DNA of 64,000 nt from Nageia nagi. Lineage: Eukaryota; Pinophyta. The stretch is from contig JBITNC010000001.1 of NCBI GenBank assembly GCA_050084985.1, positions 5,208,001-5,272,000 on the forward strand. Direction: 5' to 3'. Below the pieces are notes generated by a model that saw only the letters and a program-made list of their open reading frames with translations, made no database searches and had not been told where the DNA came from. This document shows positions 1 through 11,439 of the stretch, in pieces (position 1 is the stretch's first letter; each line of letters starts with the position of its first letter). A program made the translations under genes and the position numbers.

Positions 1-3000
1 ACTCCTTTCCCCTACATAGGATGATTAATCCATGTCAATATGTCCATTCGGATCCCTATATTCAAAGCCTTTAACTATTAATCAAATACTTTGCTCATCT
101 TTTCAATTGCCTTCTTGGCATCCTCTATTAGCAACTCATAGCTAGCCTTTTTCTTGAGCACCTTTGTACTAAGCTTATTTAACCCTTCGAAGCAATCTCC
201 ACATGATTTCCAAATTGTATCACAATTTTCAAGTCAAAAGAGATTGATTTCCAAAACTCTTCTTTTATCTTTAGTAAAAATGCCTTGTCTACTTTATTTA
301 TATGAGCAAGCTATTGCAACTGTGCCAAACTAGCATTTAGACTGCTAATGGTTGCATCCTTCAAGGCCTTTTTAGTATCTTTAATTGCTAGCTCTTGGTC
401 CTTTATCACAATGATAGCTTCTCTCTTGGCCAGCACTACCTTCTTTTTGATAAGTTTAGCATCTCTTTTTGCTAATGCATTAGCTATAGGAGCATTGGCC
501 AAAGCTTTCTTTAACCCATCAATTTGATTATCAATAGCTTTAAATTTGAAATTTTAAAGCTCTAGATGCTTCTTGAGTGACTCATTAGACTTGAGCACTT
601 TATTATACTTAGCATATAGCTTGGTGGCTTCAAAGATATTCAAGTTAACTACAATGTGCAGTAACTCATTTTTGTCCTGCTTGGGCACATTAGCCAAGTC
701 TATCTTGATGCCGGTATTCATAGCCGTGAGGTTCCCTAGACCTTCTTGAGATTCATGAGCAACTACCATATCCAATACCTTGCTCTTAGAGTCTAGAAAA
801 CTTTGGAGCCTTATTTGATTGCTTGGTGGAGGAATCTTCTTCTGTTGCTTACCCATCTAAGCCTCCAGATTGGCCTTCACTTGTTGGTACTATTGCATTA
901 TTCCATCAATAGACACTTGCTACCTAGAGATAGTGAAAAATGATAAATTGGGACTCAAATCTTGTATAGGTGCTGATATAATTTGCTTGGATATCATTTA
1001 AGGGTTAGCTTGGGTAGGGTTCAGGTTGATATTGATAATTAGGTTTATTGGTGAAAGTGAATTTATAGGAATTAGGGAAAAATGAGTGATAGGGGTGACA
1101 AATTATACAACTGAGGTGGAGAGTGGAAGTGCTTGGGGTATGACTAGTGTAGGTGTGGTTGATGTTGATGTAAATGGAGGGACTGAAGGTATGACTAGTG
1201 TCAGTATTACTGGTGCTATCGATGAAGGAGATGCAACTTTGGTTAATTGAGAAATTGAAGTAGAAGAAGTAGAGTGAAGAGAATGTGTACCTAGACACAG
1301 AGGGGCCTATTTAACATGATTTTGTAGCTATGTGCCTTGGGAGCTAGGTAGAGCCTTTCTCTTTAAAGAATATACTTTCTTAGCCTTCTATGGAGAGCTC
1401 TCCAGAACATTCTCTTCCAATGCTTGAGCTTGCTCTTCCTTATGGCTACTTTCTTCTTCATCTAAAGAGCCTTCATCTAATGAATCAACATCATTATGAT
1501 GCTCCAGATGCCACATCTTCACAAATAGATCATCTATATTTGACTCCATTGGTGTAAATTGATTCTCGAATTCAATATAGTACTGATTAAAAGCTACTAT
1601 TTTCTCCATAGACCACTTATTACTTTTAATTTATTTTATCATTTTTTTGAAATGTCATCACTTTTAGGGTCATAATTCACTTTGATTTCATAAAAACTTA
1701 GCCAAGGCAGGAGTAGATCCATCACTATAGGTATTAGGGCTTCATTCTCTCCCTTGTTCCTCCATTGCTCAATTTCAAGTCTCTATTTAACCCTGAAGCT
1801 TGGCAAGTTCAACTGTGATTTAATTTTCTTTTGGAAATAATCCTTTGGATCATATAACTAGTATTGATTCAGCATCTTTAGCTTTAGCATAGTTAATTTC
1901 TTCTTCAATCATTTGCATCCTCTCCTACCTTGAAGCACCAAATTATTAATTTAATGGGGGATTGGGTAGATCTACCTTTTCTTAGTCTCAATACCATATT
2001 TGGTATCTACGTAATCTAATTACCTGGCATACTCAATACCCAATCTATCAAATGTATGGGTAATAGAAAAGGAGTGCTGGAATACCCATATAAATAGATA
2101 ATAGTCATGTTCTTTGCAAAATACTAGTCTTCGATCTCACCCTAAGGGAGTCTCAAATAAGATCTAGAAGCCTCTTATAGTCGGGTGGTGGTGGTGTCTG
2201 AATAGGGCCATGGCTGGGGCTAGGAAATATTCTACAAATGAGTAATAGCATCCTGAAGATCTAATGTCATCATTCTAATTATCCACAAACTTGATAGCTC
2301 TGTTACTATCAATTTTCCCCAATTGTGACCTGATGAAGGAGTTAGGGTTTTGGTGGATGAAAAGCCAAAGGATGTAAGATACATAAGAGAAATGGGAAAC
2401 ATCATCTATTATGGTTAACTGCTCTATGATACCATCTAAAATTACTACTGGCCAATCAAATATGGTAGGGTTATAAGGATGGAAGATTCTATCTATTTGA
2501 GTAGGTGATGCAAATCTATCAATTTCTTCCCTCATCACTATTCTAATCATAGACAGAAGCAATTGAAGGTGGTGGGAGAAAATAGATATAGGGATGTTTG
2601 TTTGTGGTAATTCCATGAAATCAATGGTAGAACATTTCTTCATCTAGTTTACAATCTTCAAGTTCATTGTAGGGGAAGGTCTCATATCAAGATCCAATAA
2701 AATAGGGGTCATTTGAGATGTAGGTGGGTTGAAAGTAGCTACAATGGCTTGGGAAGTTAAATTCAAAACAATGTTTCCCTGTAAGTCCCTAACTACCCTA
2801 TTTGATTGATCAAAGGCTCCCTTTATCGATTCAATTAGTTATGGTGTAGGAAGACATCTATGTGGAATGAAGTACATCAAACTAGTACCTATTAGTGAAT
2901 GTGTAATATGATTAAAACTAAAAATTGGGCACTTACCTTAATCTATGCCTTTTGGGTTCTTATCTTTCATAATGATCTTGGTATCTCATAACAGCTCCAT

Positions 3001-3052
3001 GGAGTTGATGAACTTCTTTAAATTCTTACCCTAAGCATGAGACATTTAAATT
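1..3052 (-). pseudogene. Element 1 ORF3, decayed and incomplete at window edge
   Basis: Homologue of the third ORF of element 2, read from about 3050 down to the window edge. Shared blocks include GKCPIFSFNHITHS and YFIPHRCLPTP near the N-terminus (about 2940-2850), the block around HHLQLLLSM (about 2570), YILWLFIHQN (about 2365), an acidic linker (1388-1609) and a coiled-coil block with DKNELLH (554-856). The segment at 311-502 is Lys/Ala-rich and heptad-like. Many stops interrupt it. Function is unknown; it sits where Athila-type elements carry an env-like ORF, but I see no signal peptide or convincing membrane anchor. Confidence 0.85.
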
Positions 3053-3480
3053 ACTTTTAAACATAAAGGCTACCCTCAAATATTGATTCTCTTACTATAA
3101 TAATGCTTTCAAACTCCTTGCTTTCAAAAAACTCAGATACTAGATGTTCTAAACTTGGAAACCTTGTTTGCTTGAAAAACTTTATGCTCAACTGAAACCA
3201 ATTACTCGAGGATATAGAGTTTTGTCTTAAATGCATTCAAACCCTCACATGAATAATGCATTTATTTTTTCATTAAAGTTGAATCATGTATACTCCCTTA
3301 TTTAGTATTCTTTGCATAATGTAACGGTTGAGCCAACTACATTAAATGCTGATATAACTTTGTTGGTAATTGGAACCTTGAAATAACAAACAAAATAAAT
3401 TCATAAAACAAACACACTTCAAAAATATTTACAATATTTACAAGGTGATGCATATCTATTTCAACTTAATTCCTTGCCCA
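3053..3480 (-). other. Element 1 spacer between integrase and ORF3
   Basis: No coding frame is supported here. The segment corresponds to the roughly 490-base spacer between the integrase C-terminus and ORF3 in element 2 (29657-30142). It is AT-rich and holds no other recognisable site. Confidence 0.5.
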
Positions 3481-4625
3481 CATGGGCTGATAATGCTTTA
3501 AATGCCAGCCATTTACTATAATCAGTAATTCATGCCCATCAAACTTGGCCAATATGAAGGTGTTCTTTGCAATATATTTTGCTATTATATAAGGCTCGAA
3601 CCATAATGATTAAAACTTCTTGTGTTTTCATGGCTTTGCCCTATCCTCATCCCATTTAAGAATCAACTCTCCCTCTTTGAAACTTTTCAATGATGCTTTT
3701 TGGCTATTAAACCATTTCTTTACAATTTTGCTCCTTTTTTGTAAATCAACGTAAGCTTTTTCTCAAGATTCCTCAAGGTGCAATAATTCATTCATCTAAA
3801 CTTGTAGCGATTCAAACTCACCACTATATTCTTGAGCAATCCTCAAGGTCAAGAGCTCTATGTGATTGGGCAATTGAGCCCTTTTGCCATATATAAGTGC
3901 ATAAGGACTAGTTTTGATTGAAGATTTAATGGTAATCCTATCCACCCATAAGGTCCAATTTAGCTTCTCATGCCATGAATGAGGATTATCCTCCATTATC
4001 CTTTTTAAGATTCTCACAAGATTTTTGTTGGTAGATTTAGCTAATCCATTTCCTTGAGGGTAATAATTCAAAGAAGCTTTCTAGTAAATACCATACTTCA
4101 AAATAAACTCAAATACTTTGGCTCCAAAGAAATCCATACTGTTATCAGATATAATTGTTTGGGGGATGCCATACCTGGTTATTAGTTTTTCAATGAACTT
4201 GATAATGGTTTTTTGATTTGCTTCTCTAATAGTTTTAACCTTTGACCATCTGGTAAACTAATCAATTGCAGTGAGAATAAATTTATGTCTAGTTGAAGAA
4301 TTAGGAATAATAACCCTAATGAAATCCACACCCCATTGCTGGAAGGGTTCTTCTACAATAATTGGTTGTAATGGCAGAGTTGCATTTCTCCTATGGCCTA
4401 CAAATTTTTGACATTTCTCACAACTTTTGGCTTTTATAAATGCCTCTTGGAACATGGTAGGCCAATAATATCCTACATGTACAATTTTTCCTACTGTAGT
4501 ATAGTCAGAATAATGTCCCTTGAAAACCTCAAAATGGAATTCTTTGATTAACTGGGCAATTTTGGATGAAGGCATACTCCTTAACAAGACCCCATCATGG
4601 TTTCTTCTATAGAGAGCCTGATTTA
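3480..4625 (-). pseudogene. Element 1 integrase, decayed
   Basis: The zinc-binding region is seen at about 4587-4410 (histidine part near FHFEVFKGHYS, then CEKCQKF). The catalytic core follows with GVDFIRVI near 4330, and the C-terminal half of the core runs to 3796 with the NYYPQGNGLAKSTNKNL block, where the catalytic Glu of the usual GNGLVEST is Lys. A GPY-type C-terminal tail lies at about 3690-3480. Integrase inserts the element's cDNA into the host chromosome. The frame is broken around 4080-4250 and the changed Glu alone would inactivate it. No chromodomain is visible. Confidence 0.9.
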
Positions 4626-4789
4626 TCTCTATATAATTTTGTGCATAAATCTTAAATCTCCTTTTTTATGAGGAATTGAGATGTGGAGGTAATTTTTTAG
4701 TTCATAATTATTTACTCAACTAAGATATCTAATCTCCTACTTCATCATCAGCACTTGCATCCAAATTTTTCACTTCTATGAAACACATA

Positions 4790-5300
4790 ACTTTTTCTCC
4801 TTGATCCATTTCGCTTGCTAACTATTTGCAAAGAGCTCTTCCCCTTATAAACTTGGTAAGGAGAATTTCTACATCATATTTAAGGGATCCATCTGGGCCT
4901 TCCCTCACCCATCTCACCCTGCATAATATAACACCTAACATCCAAGTGAATAGTTAGGACCAATATTTTACTTTAAGCTACATAATGTTTCAACTTACTA
5001 AGGGCCTTCAAGATTGTTAACACTTGCTTTTATATGAAAGTGTATTTTTCATTGCAACTATTCATAGTTTGATTGAATAAGGCAATAGGATGTTTGTTAT
5101 TGTTGTCATCTTTCTGTGTTAACACAGTGGAAACACTTACCTGGGAACCATATGCATATAATATGAATTCTTTGTTCAAATTTAGATTTATTAATACCAG
5201 ACATTTGGTTATTGTTGATTTGATTTGTTCAAAAGCCAGCTTCCCTTCTTCATTCCATACAAAAGATGTATCATTTTTTAACATTATGATAATAGGTCTA
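4790..5300 (-). pseudogene. Element 1 classical Gypsy RNase H, decayed and lacking catalytic residues
   Basis: The stretch at 5284-5030 contains FVWNEEGKLAFEQIK, EFILYAYGSQ and NEKYTFI, matching the Gypsy RNase H next to reverse transcriptase. The first catalytic Asp (usual TDAS) is missing: the site reads YAYGS, as in element 2. Further on (about 4975-4915) another frame gives LTIHLDVR where an active enzyme has TDH. Both changes recur in elements 2 and 3, so they are probably ancestral rather than decay of this copy. Confidence 0.85.
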
Positions 5301-5329
5301 ATAATACCTTAGAAATCATGAATAAATAT

Positions 5330-6140
5330 TCTTACAAAGTTGATCTATCCTAGAAAAGAATCTAATGCTTTTCTGTTAGAAAGTAGAAATAGTCTATTAA
5401 TAGCTTCAACTCTATCTGGATTGACCAACCATCCTTCTTTGGAAATGACATGACCCAAAAGTTTGCCTTCATTTACTACAAAGATAGACTTTTTTGGGTT
5501 AATGGAGATTCCAAAACTCTTTCATTTCATAAAATCATGTTCTAGTTATCGAATATGGTCTTATTTCTTATGTGAGAATATAGTAATATCATCTAGATAT
5601 ACCAATAAGCTTTTATTTATCAAATCCCCAAAATCATGATCCATTACTCTTTGAAAAGTGACTCCAACATTATACAGCCTAAAAAACATTCTTTGAAAAG
5701 CAAAAGTTTTCCATTTTGTGGTAAAGGAAGTTTTGAATTAATCTTCATTCTTAACCCATATTTGATTATATCTAGAGAAACCACTATCAGAGAGAAGCAT
5801 TCTGCTCTAGCTATAGTGTTCACTATTTATTCCATTATGGGTAAATGATAATGATCTTTCAAAGAAACTTGATTCAAACCTTTGAAATCTACACATAACT
5901 GGATCTCTCCATTCTTTTTCCTGACAGGTACCAAGTTAGCTACCCATGTAGAATGCTTTATGGAATAAATTATACTAGCTTTATACAACTTCAGTACTTC
6001 CTATTTCATGGCAAGCTCTATCATAGGATTGACAGGCCTTTGTTCTTATGTTACAAGTTTAGCATCCTCAATTAATTCAATAGTATGTTGGATTATAGAT
6101 TTATCAAACATCTTTAGATCCTCATAAGACCAAGCAATTA
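5330..6140 (-). pseudogene. Element 1 reverse transcriptase, decayed
   Basis: Minus-strand translation in several frames gives the Gypsy RT blocks in order: YDDLKMFDKSIIQ (about 6130), the HSTWVANLVPVRKKNGEI block (about 5960-5900), the block after it with VSLKDHYHLP (about 5860) and the catalytic box as LLVYLDDIT at about 5583-5610, with both aspartates still present. Downstream is SIFVVNEGKLLGHVISKEGWLV (about 5490-5430). RT copies the element's RNA into cDNA. Stops and frameshifts split it into short pieces. Confidence 0.9.
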
Positions 6141-6539
6141 TATTAGCATACACTTTGCACAATTGTATGATCTTCTCAATCTCTTGAAAGGTATTACATG
6201 TACCAAATTTAATAAGTTTTCTAGGAAATATTTCATATTCTCTAAAATTGTTAGGGTTAATGTTAATACCCCTTCTTTTAGTTTAATATTTTTTGTTGAA
6301 TAACCCTTCAAATGGAATCAGATCCTTTGGAATGGTGTTATTATTCAATTTAATCACATACTATTCCTTGAAATAACCTGGATCTTCTTCTCCAACATAA
6401 TGATGCATAGATTGTTGTAACAAGAATTGAATGATTTGAGCTTCATCTCAAAAAACCTACCAATAGGAGTCATTATCCAAAACAAAGGGTCTAAAAATGA
6501 GTTGAACTCCCTTTCTTTGGAACCAATCATTTATGGGAT

Positions 6540-6935
6540 CGAAGCTGGCTCCTATTTGATCTAAAGCATCAACTTTCGAATTGAATTTTCTAAGAATTGA
6601 TTGTATATGTAGTGCTTTAAAGTTTTTAAATAAATCCTATATCTTATTTTTGTAAGATTTTAGATGATGGTGCTTTACAGAACATTTTCTTATAACCTAA
6701 TTCACCACTAATTTTGAGTCTCCGTTGATTATCAAGCATTTGATATTCATTTTAATTGCTTGTTCTAAATCAAGACAAAGGGCTTTGTATTCAACTACAT
6801 TATTGGTGCACAACCATGTAAGACAATATGAAAACTTATGGAACTTTTTAATAGGATCAATCAACACTATTCCAATGTCTAATCTATTTTTGGATCTAGC
6901 TCCATCAAAGACATTTCCCAAATCTTGCCTTTTTT
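6540..6935 (-). pseudogene. Element 1 extra (archaeal/plant-type) RNase H, upstream of RT
   Basis: The piece at 6921-6697 reads VFDGARSKNRLDIGIVL, then LTWLCTNNVVEYKALCL and INGDSKLVV. These are the three acidic motifs (FDG, NNxxEYxAL, GDSxLV) of the RVT_3/archaeal-like RNase H family, distinct from the Gypsy RNase H after RT. It is followed by frameshifted C-terminal sequence to about 6540. It lies between protease and RT, exactly as in element 2, so this order belongs to the lineage. Confidence 0.85.
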
Positions 6936-7199
6936 GAAATCCTCAGTAGTGAGTTTGGGTATGAAAGAATTTGGTTCCATCATCAATAATTCCCAAACTC
7001 CATATCATGGATTATGTTGAGTATATTCATATAATAGGGGTATTTAGTCTATAATTCTTCTAATAACTAATTTGTTTCCTCCAATTGGTTTAACATTGCA
7101 TTAACTTCCTCTCTTTTTTCAACATGTATATCAGTAATCTTTTCATTATCTAGTATAAGCCTCTTGTCCCCATAAGGAATTAGATAATGAGTATAGTCC

Positions 7200-7720
7200 A
7201 TTTCTAGATAACCTCCTAACTTGGTGATGAACTCTCAAGATAAACATAACCCAAACAAAGGAGGTAGTTCAACCATTACAATTTCTTGTGTTATAACTAC
7301 AAAAGGACACTTATGCAATTTCATGACTATATCTTTAATAACACCAACAATTTTTATTGGTGTTTAATATAATTGTAATAATCCTATATATGTCCTTATA
7401 AGGGGTAGTCCATGACATCACATACTGCTTTAGGCATGACAATAGTGGCTGCTCCAAAGTTAAGTAAACAATTATGTAACACATACCCTTAAATATCTAA
7501 AGTCATATAGAAGGCTAGGGGCTTATTTTTTCCCATTATCAGATACTTATATGTTTTAAACAAATTCAACACTCTATCAATTCCTTCATTTAGTGCAACT
7601 AAGGTCATTCTCAGTAGGTCAATTTGCCCAGGAATCTTTAATGCATCAAACAAAGATACCCTAACCGAAGTTCTTTTCAATTCTTCAATAATATTGAAAT
7701 TAGGAATAGGTTGAGGCTTA
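7200..7720 (-). pseudogene. Element 1 aspartic protease, decayed
   Basis: The segment at 7680-7489 (KRTSVRVSLFDALKIPGQ, then IALNEGIDRVLNL-like sequence) matches the linker before the element 2 protease. The active-site region at about 7470-7430 reads FGAATIVMPKAVCDVM, matching the DSRAATTMMPKAV stretch of element 2; the catalytic Asp position appears to be Asn here. The protease processes Gag-Pol. A frameshift separates the two halves. Confidence 0.75.
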
Positions 7721-7929
7721 CTGTATTTATCTACAAATTTTATTGGAATTGTTGAGTATCATCCCTCCTCTAGTGTCTGGTGATCTAAGGGAATCATAAT
7801 TTGTGGATGATTTGGTCACTAGCCTCATCAATTTTAGGCATATGTTTATCTTTCAGAATTGATAATTTATGAGGTAAAACTTCTTTTGTAGGTGCTTTAT
7901 CCTTATGACTAGCAATAAAATCAATTTTC

Positions 7930-9317
7930 TTAATAGACACTAGATCCTAGTTCTTTATAGGTTCAAACTTCCTATCTTGGTAATTTGATACATGTGGCCT
8001 CTTTGCAAACCTTGTCTCCATAGCAAAGACACCAACATCAGATGGAACAAAATTCATCAGATTGACATTTTGGCTTACATCATCAATCATAATAGGAGGG
8101 GGAATGCCTCCATTCCTTGAAAAATATTCTTGATACTGATAGATATGGTAGGATGTTTGCTCTTGAGTTTCATTACAAGCTAGGCATAAGCTCATGACTT
8201 TTCTGGAAGAAGAGACTTGATCCATATTTTCTACTAAGATGTGCTAATTTTGAAACTTTTCAACAATCAGATATGAGAATCTTCTAGTATTATTCTATCT
8301 ACTCAAAAGAGTGATTTGGTTATCCATGTTTTGGCACAAGAATTTCAATTCTTGGATCTCATTCTATGTCATTACTATCTAATTTACTCCAAACTAAGGT
8401 GAAGCAGGTAAACCCAAAGGTGCTCTTGGGGCAGGCAAGGCTAGAGAAGATTGTTGCATAGGGGGAGGAATACTAACCAAAGGCAGGGTCATATAGATTA
8501 TTTGGAGGCTTAATACCTAATTTTGAGGTAATATTGGAAAGCATGGCATAGGCATTTAGTTCGGTATATTTCTTACAGAGATGAGATAAGCTTCAACAAA
8601 CACTGCTTGCCTATAGATTTTTGAAAATGTATTAACACCAAAATTTTGAATTTGCAATGAAAGATGCAAAGGGAAGGATCTTAGGTAATACATCAATGCT
8701 TGAGATTTTTGAGGTCTAACTAACATTGGAACTCTCTTCCAAGACTTTTGGAACCTAATGTTGAAGTTTGGAATGTTCTCTTATTCATATCTCTTGATGG
8801 ATGTGAATTGGGTTAACAAGGAGAAAGGATCTCCTACTTCATTGAATTCTAAAATAAAGGGATCTACCAACTAGGCCCATGAAGTAACAAATCTACTAGA
8901 AAGAAAGGCCTTGGTACCAATCAAGAACCTTTCCCTTAAATGATTGCACCAACAGTCTCACCATAACATCTTCATGCTAAATATTATGAATCTTAGCTAG
9001 ACTGACTACATCCACATAATGCTCAAAGCTATTTTCTCTATCATTGCATCAAAATATGGTAAAGTTTTAAAAACACCAACTAGGATATCATGTAAAGTAG
9101 CTAAGGCTATGGGTACCCTATTGTCCCATGCAAGATAGATATTTGAAGCTGCATTAGCCATGTTTGGAAGATAAAAAGGTACTAGTTTATAAGAAGTTAC
9201 TAAGGTATTGATACTACTCAAAGATTTAGATTTGATCAAGGTCTTTCTCTTTGGAATACCAAGTTATTTAAATTCTAGAACTTCTTTTGCTACCTTAGAT
9301 TTGAATCTTGTCCACAT
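7930..9317 (-). pseudogene. Element 1 gag, decayed
   Basis: Starts at an ATG at 9317 giving MWTRFKSKVAKEV, matching the element 2 gag start MWTRSKTRVAKEA. The block at 9239-9006 (KSKSLSSINTL, then WDNRVPIALATLHDILVGVF) aligns with element 2 gag residues about 30-110. Near 8180 the zinc-knuckle region reads CLACNETQEQTSYH, with His and the last Cys lost. The following EYFSRNGGIPP and ENRFAKR-like blocks match element 2. Gag forms the virus-like particle. Several stops and frameshifts interrupt it. Confidence 0.88.
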
Positions 9318-9427
9318 ACACTCTAACGGCAACACAAAACTAGGATTTTTAAAAGTGAAATGATGGCTGTAAAAGATCCACTTGTATACGTACCACCACT
9401 CCCACTTTTAGTAAAGTTGCCAATAAA

Positions 9428-9462
9428 TTTTTACATCCCACTGAGCATGCAAAAAGATATAC
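9428..9462 (-). other. Element 1 primer-binding-site region
   Basis: On the minus strand, directly after the LTR end, the sequence reads TTTTTGCATGCTCAGTGGGAT, with the last 19 bases aligning to the element 2 site TTGGCATGCCCGGTGGAAC. It is decayed by transitions. The cognate tRNA is not identified. Confidence 0.55.
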
Positions 9463-10971
9463 TATTGATTAAGATTGTGTAATATCTTCACCCACTACAA
9501 TCTCAGCAATAGTATATTATGAACAGACTATTTAAGATAACCTAATTTTTAGAGAAAGTCAATTCCTTATACATTGGGCATAAACTATAAAAAATAAGAA
9601 ATTGAAAAGAAGAAAGGATAAAATTATGAGGAATAAAATAAAGAGATAGAGTAACAAGGAATAAAGCAAAGGGGTAAATCACTAGTTCATCATGGGCTTT
9701 CATAGTGTGTGAAACCTTGGCAAGAACCTAGTGTAGTAGCCACAGAGCAAGCCTTCACTCTCTTAATTATTTCTTAGCATACATTTTACCATGGATAAAA
9801 TATAGTTATTCCAACAAATTGCTATTATTATTCAAAAAACATTCATTAATTACCACAACATAACTAGATTAAGAACAATTGTAATAGGTACTGGGAAAGA
9901 AAGGTCAATATAGTATCATTTTGCTAAACAAATAAAAGGTCTTCAAAAATAAATACAAAGGGAAATACAAGGGATTCCACCCTCTATCCATTATTACTAC
10001 TTCTATTTATGCAAAAAATAAAGTAACTTTAATGTACCTAAAAAGATCGAATGGTTGCATAAAAATGCTTGAATAAACTAGATCTTCTTTTCTAAAGTTT
10101 TCTTGATTAGCAGTTACATCTTTTGAATTTTTTTGACCTCCTGTGTCTTTCCCAAAATCTTTTGTAATGGTTTGTAGCTCTAGTAGGGTTCTCTATAACT
10201 ATTCCTACTTCTATGGAAGTAAAAAGCTATTTCAAAAGTTCTTGGATGCTACTCCGATGGTTTTGGAATATTATGAGCTTTTTTGAGCATTTACTTATAC
10301 ATGTGCTTCTCTTATAGAGATCTATGGTCATTTGAGAGATGTCAATTTGTATACTGAGCCTTTTCTTCCTATTCCTTCTATTAGGCTTTGTGTTGAATCA
10401 AACCAGAGTTACAAATTCTCTTTGATGAAATCATTTATCCCAAGTAAGGTTGTAAGAACAAAAATAGGATCTTCTCTTTCTGTGATGTTTCTTTCGGGGT
10501 CATATTCTACTTTGTTCATTTTTCCTTCATCCCATATTCTTTGGGAGCTACACATCCTCTTGATGTTGTCATCTTTCTTCTGGGTATGATGATATGATAA
10601 AAATGAAACTTTGCTATCCCACATGACATCATCTCTCCTCAAACTTGGAAGAAAGAATCAAAAAGGACCTTCGCATTCTGCAAACTCTTTTGATGACATC
10701 ATCATATTTGAGTCTAATGATATAACAAAAATGAAACTTTGCTATTCCATATGATGTCATCTCTCCTCAGAATAAAAAAAAAAGAATCAAAAAGAATCTT
10801 TGCACTCTGCAAACTCTTATGATGACATCATCATCTCTTTGGTCTGATTATACTTTGCTTATTTTCATATAAAAGACTTCAAAATCTCAATAGCTACAAA
10901 AAGGTGCTTCCAATACATTGAATATTCTTCTAAAATCTTCCCAAAAATATAGATTTATGTATAAGTATACA
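9463..10971 (-). repeat. Element 1 5' LTR (reverse orientation), about 1.51 kb
   Basis: The end at 9463 (ATTGATTAAGATTGTGTAAT on plus) matches the reverse complement of the element 2 LTR end; the terminal CA has decayed to TA. A second anchor is CATAGTGTGTGAAACCTTGG at 9701-9720, which matches the element 2 R/U5 region. The other end is placed at 10971, where the minus strand begins TGTATACTTATACATAA, resembling the element 2 LTR start. U3 contains a tandem repeat of about 125 bp around 10570-10830 with TGATGTCATC-like cores. There is no second copy in the window, so the boundaries rest on comparison with element 2. Confidence 0.8.
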
Positions 10972-11439
10972 ATAGGTGTCAGAATCTCTATCAGCATCTC
11001 ACTTAGTATGGGAGCCCCCATTTTTCTATAGCTATATAACTATTTGATATGGCTGAGAGAACTTGAACCTAGGTTAATGGAAGGCTTAAAAATGGTGATG
11101 CCTAAATGTTGTAGAAATCACCATTTACTATGAGAAACACAAATGAACATATGAGATTAGCAATTATGGAGGCTTCAACATTGGTTGGTGATTCTAGGCA
11201 AATGTTAGCCATAAGATTCCAAAATGAGGTTTGAAACCTCATAGAAGGGAAATCCTTTGACTTAAATTATAAAAGGTTAGTAAATGCTCATGTTAGAAAT
11301 TTTTGATACAAAAATGCAAAATCCAAAATAAATATTAATAATTGAATCGAGTTTAAGATTGAATTAGGAGCAACTGAAGGATAGTATGGTTGCAGCAACA
11401 TAGATGGTTAAACAAATGTGCTTGAAGGTGCAAGTCTAA
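10972..11439. other. Flanking sequence without recognisable gene
   Basis: AT-rich sequence between the element 1 LTR and the PPR relic. Some of it may be the decayed upstream part of the PPR gene, but I cannot see a motif that proves this. No target-site duplication can be tested because the other end of element 1 is outside the window. Confidence 0.4.

Larger units (their letters stand above)
1..10971 (-). mobile_element. Element 1: decayed Ty3/Gypsy LTR retrotransposon with third ORF, cut by left edge
   Basis: Reading leftward on the minus strand, the order is 5' LTR (10971 to 9463), primer-site region, gag, protease, extra RNase H, reverse transcriptase, classical RNase H, integrase and ORF3. 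The 3' LTR lies beyond the window. The parts align in the same order with element 2 at 21568-35824. Every frame is broken by several stops and frameshifts, more than in element 2, so this is an older, dead copy. Lineage within Ty3/Gypsy is not fixed; the extra RNase H points towards the Tat/Ogre side (inference). Confidence 0.93.

Noticed and set aside
1005-1298. 97-codon minus-strand frame rich in Ser, Thr and His
   Set aside because: It lies in the Ser/Pro-rich linker of ORF3 of element 1. I treat it as part of that decayed gene, not a separate one.
10332-10642. Overlapping open frames of 77-85 codons on both strands
   Set aside because: They fall within the U3 of the element 1 LTR and its tandem repeats.
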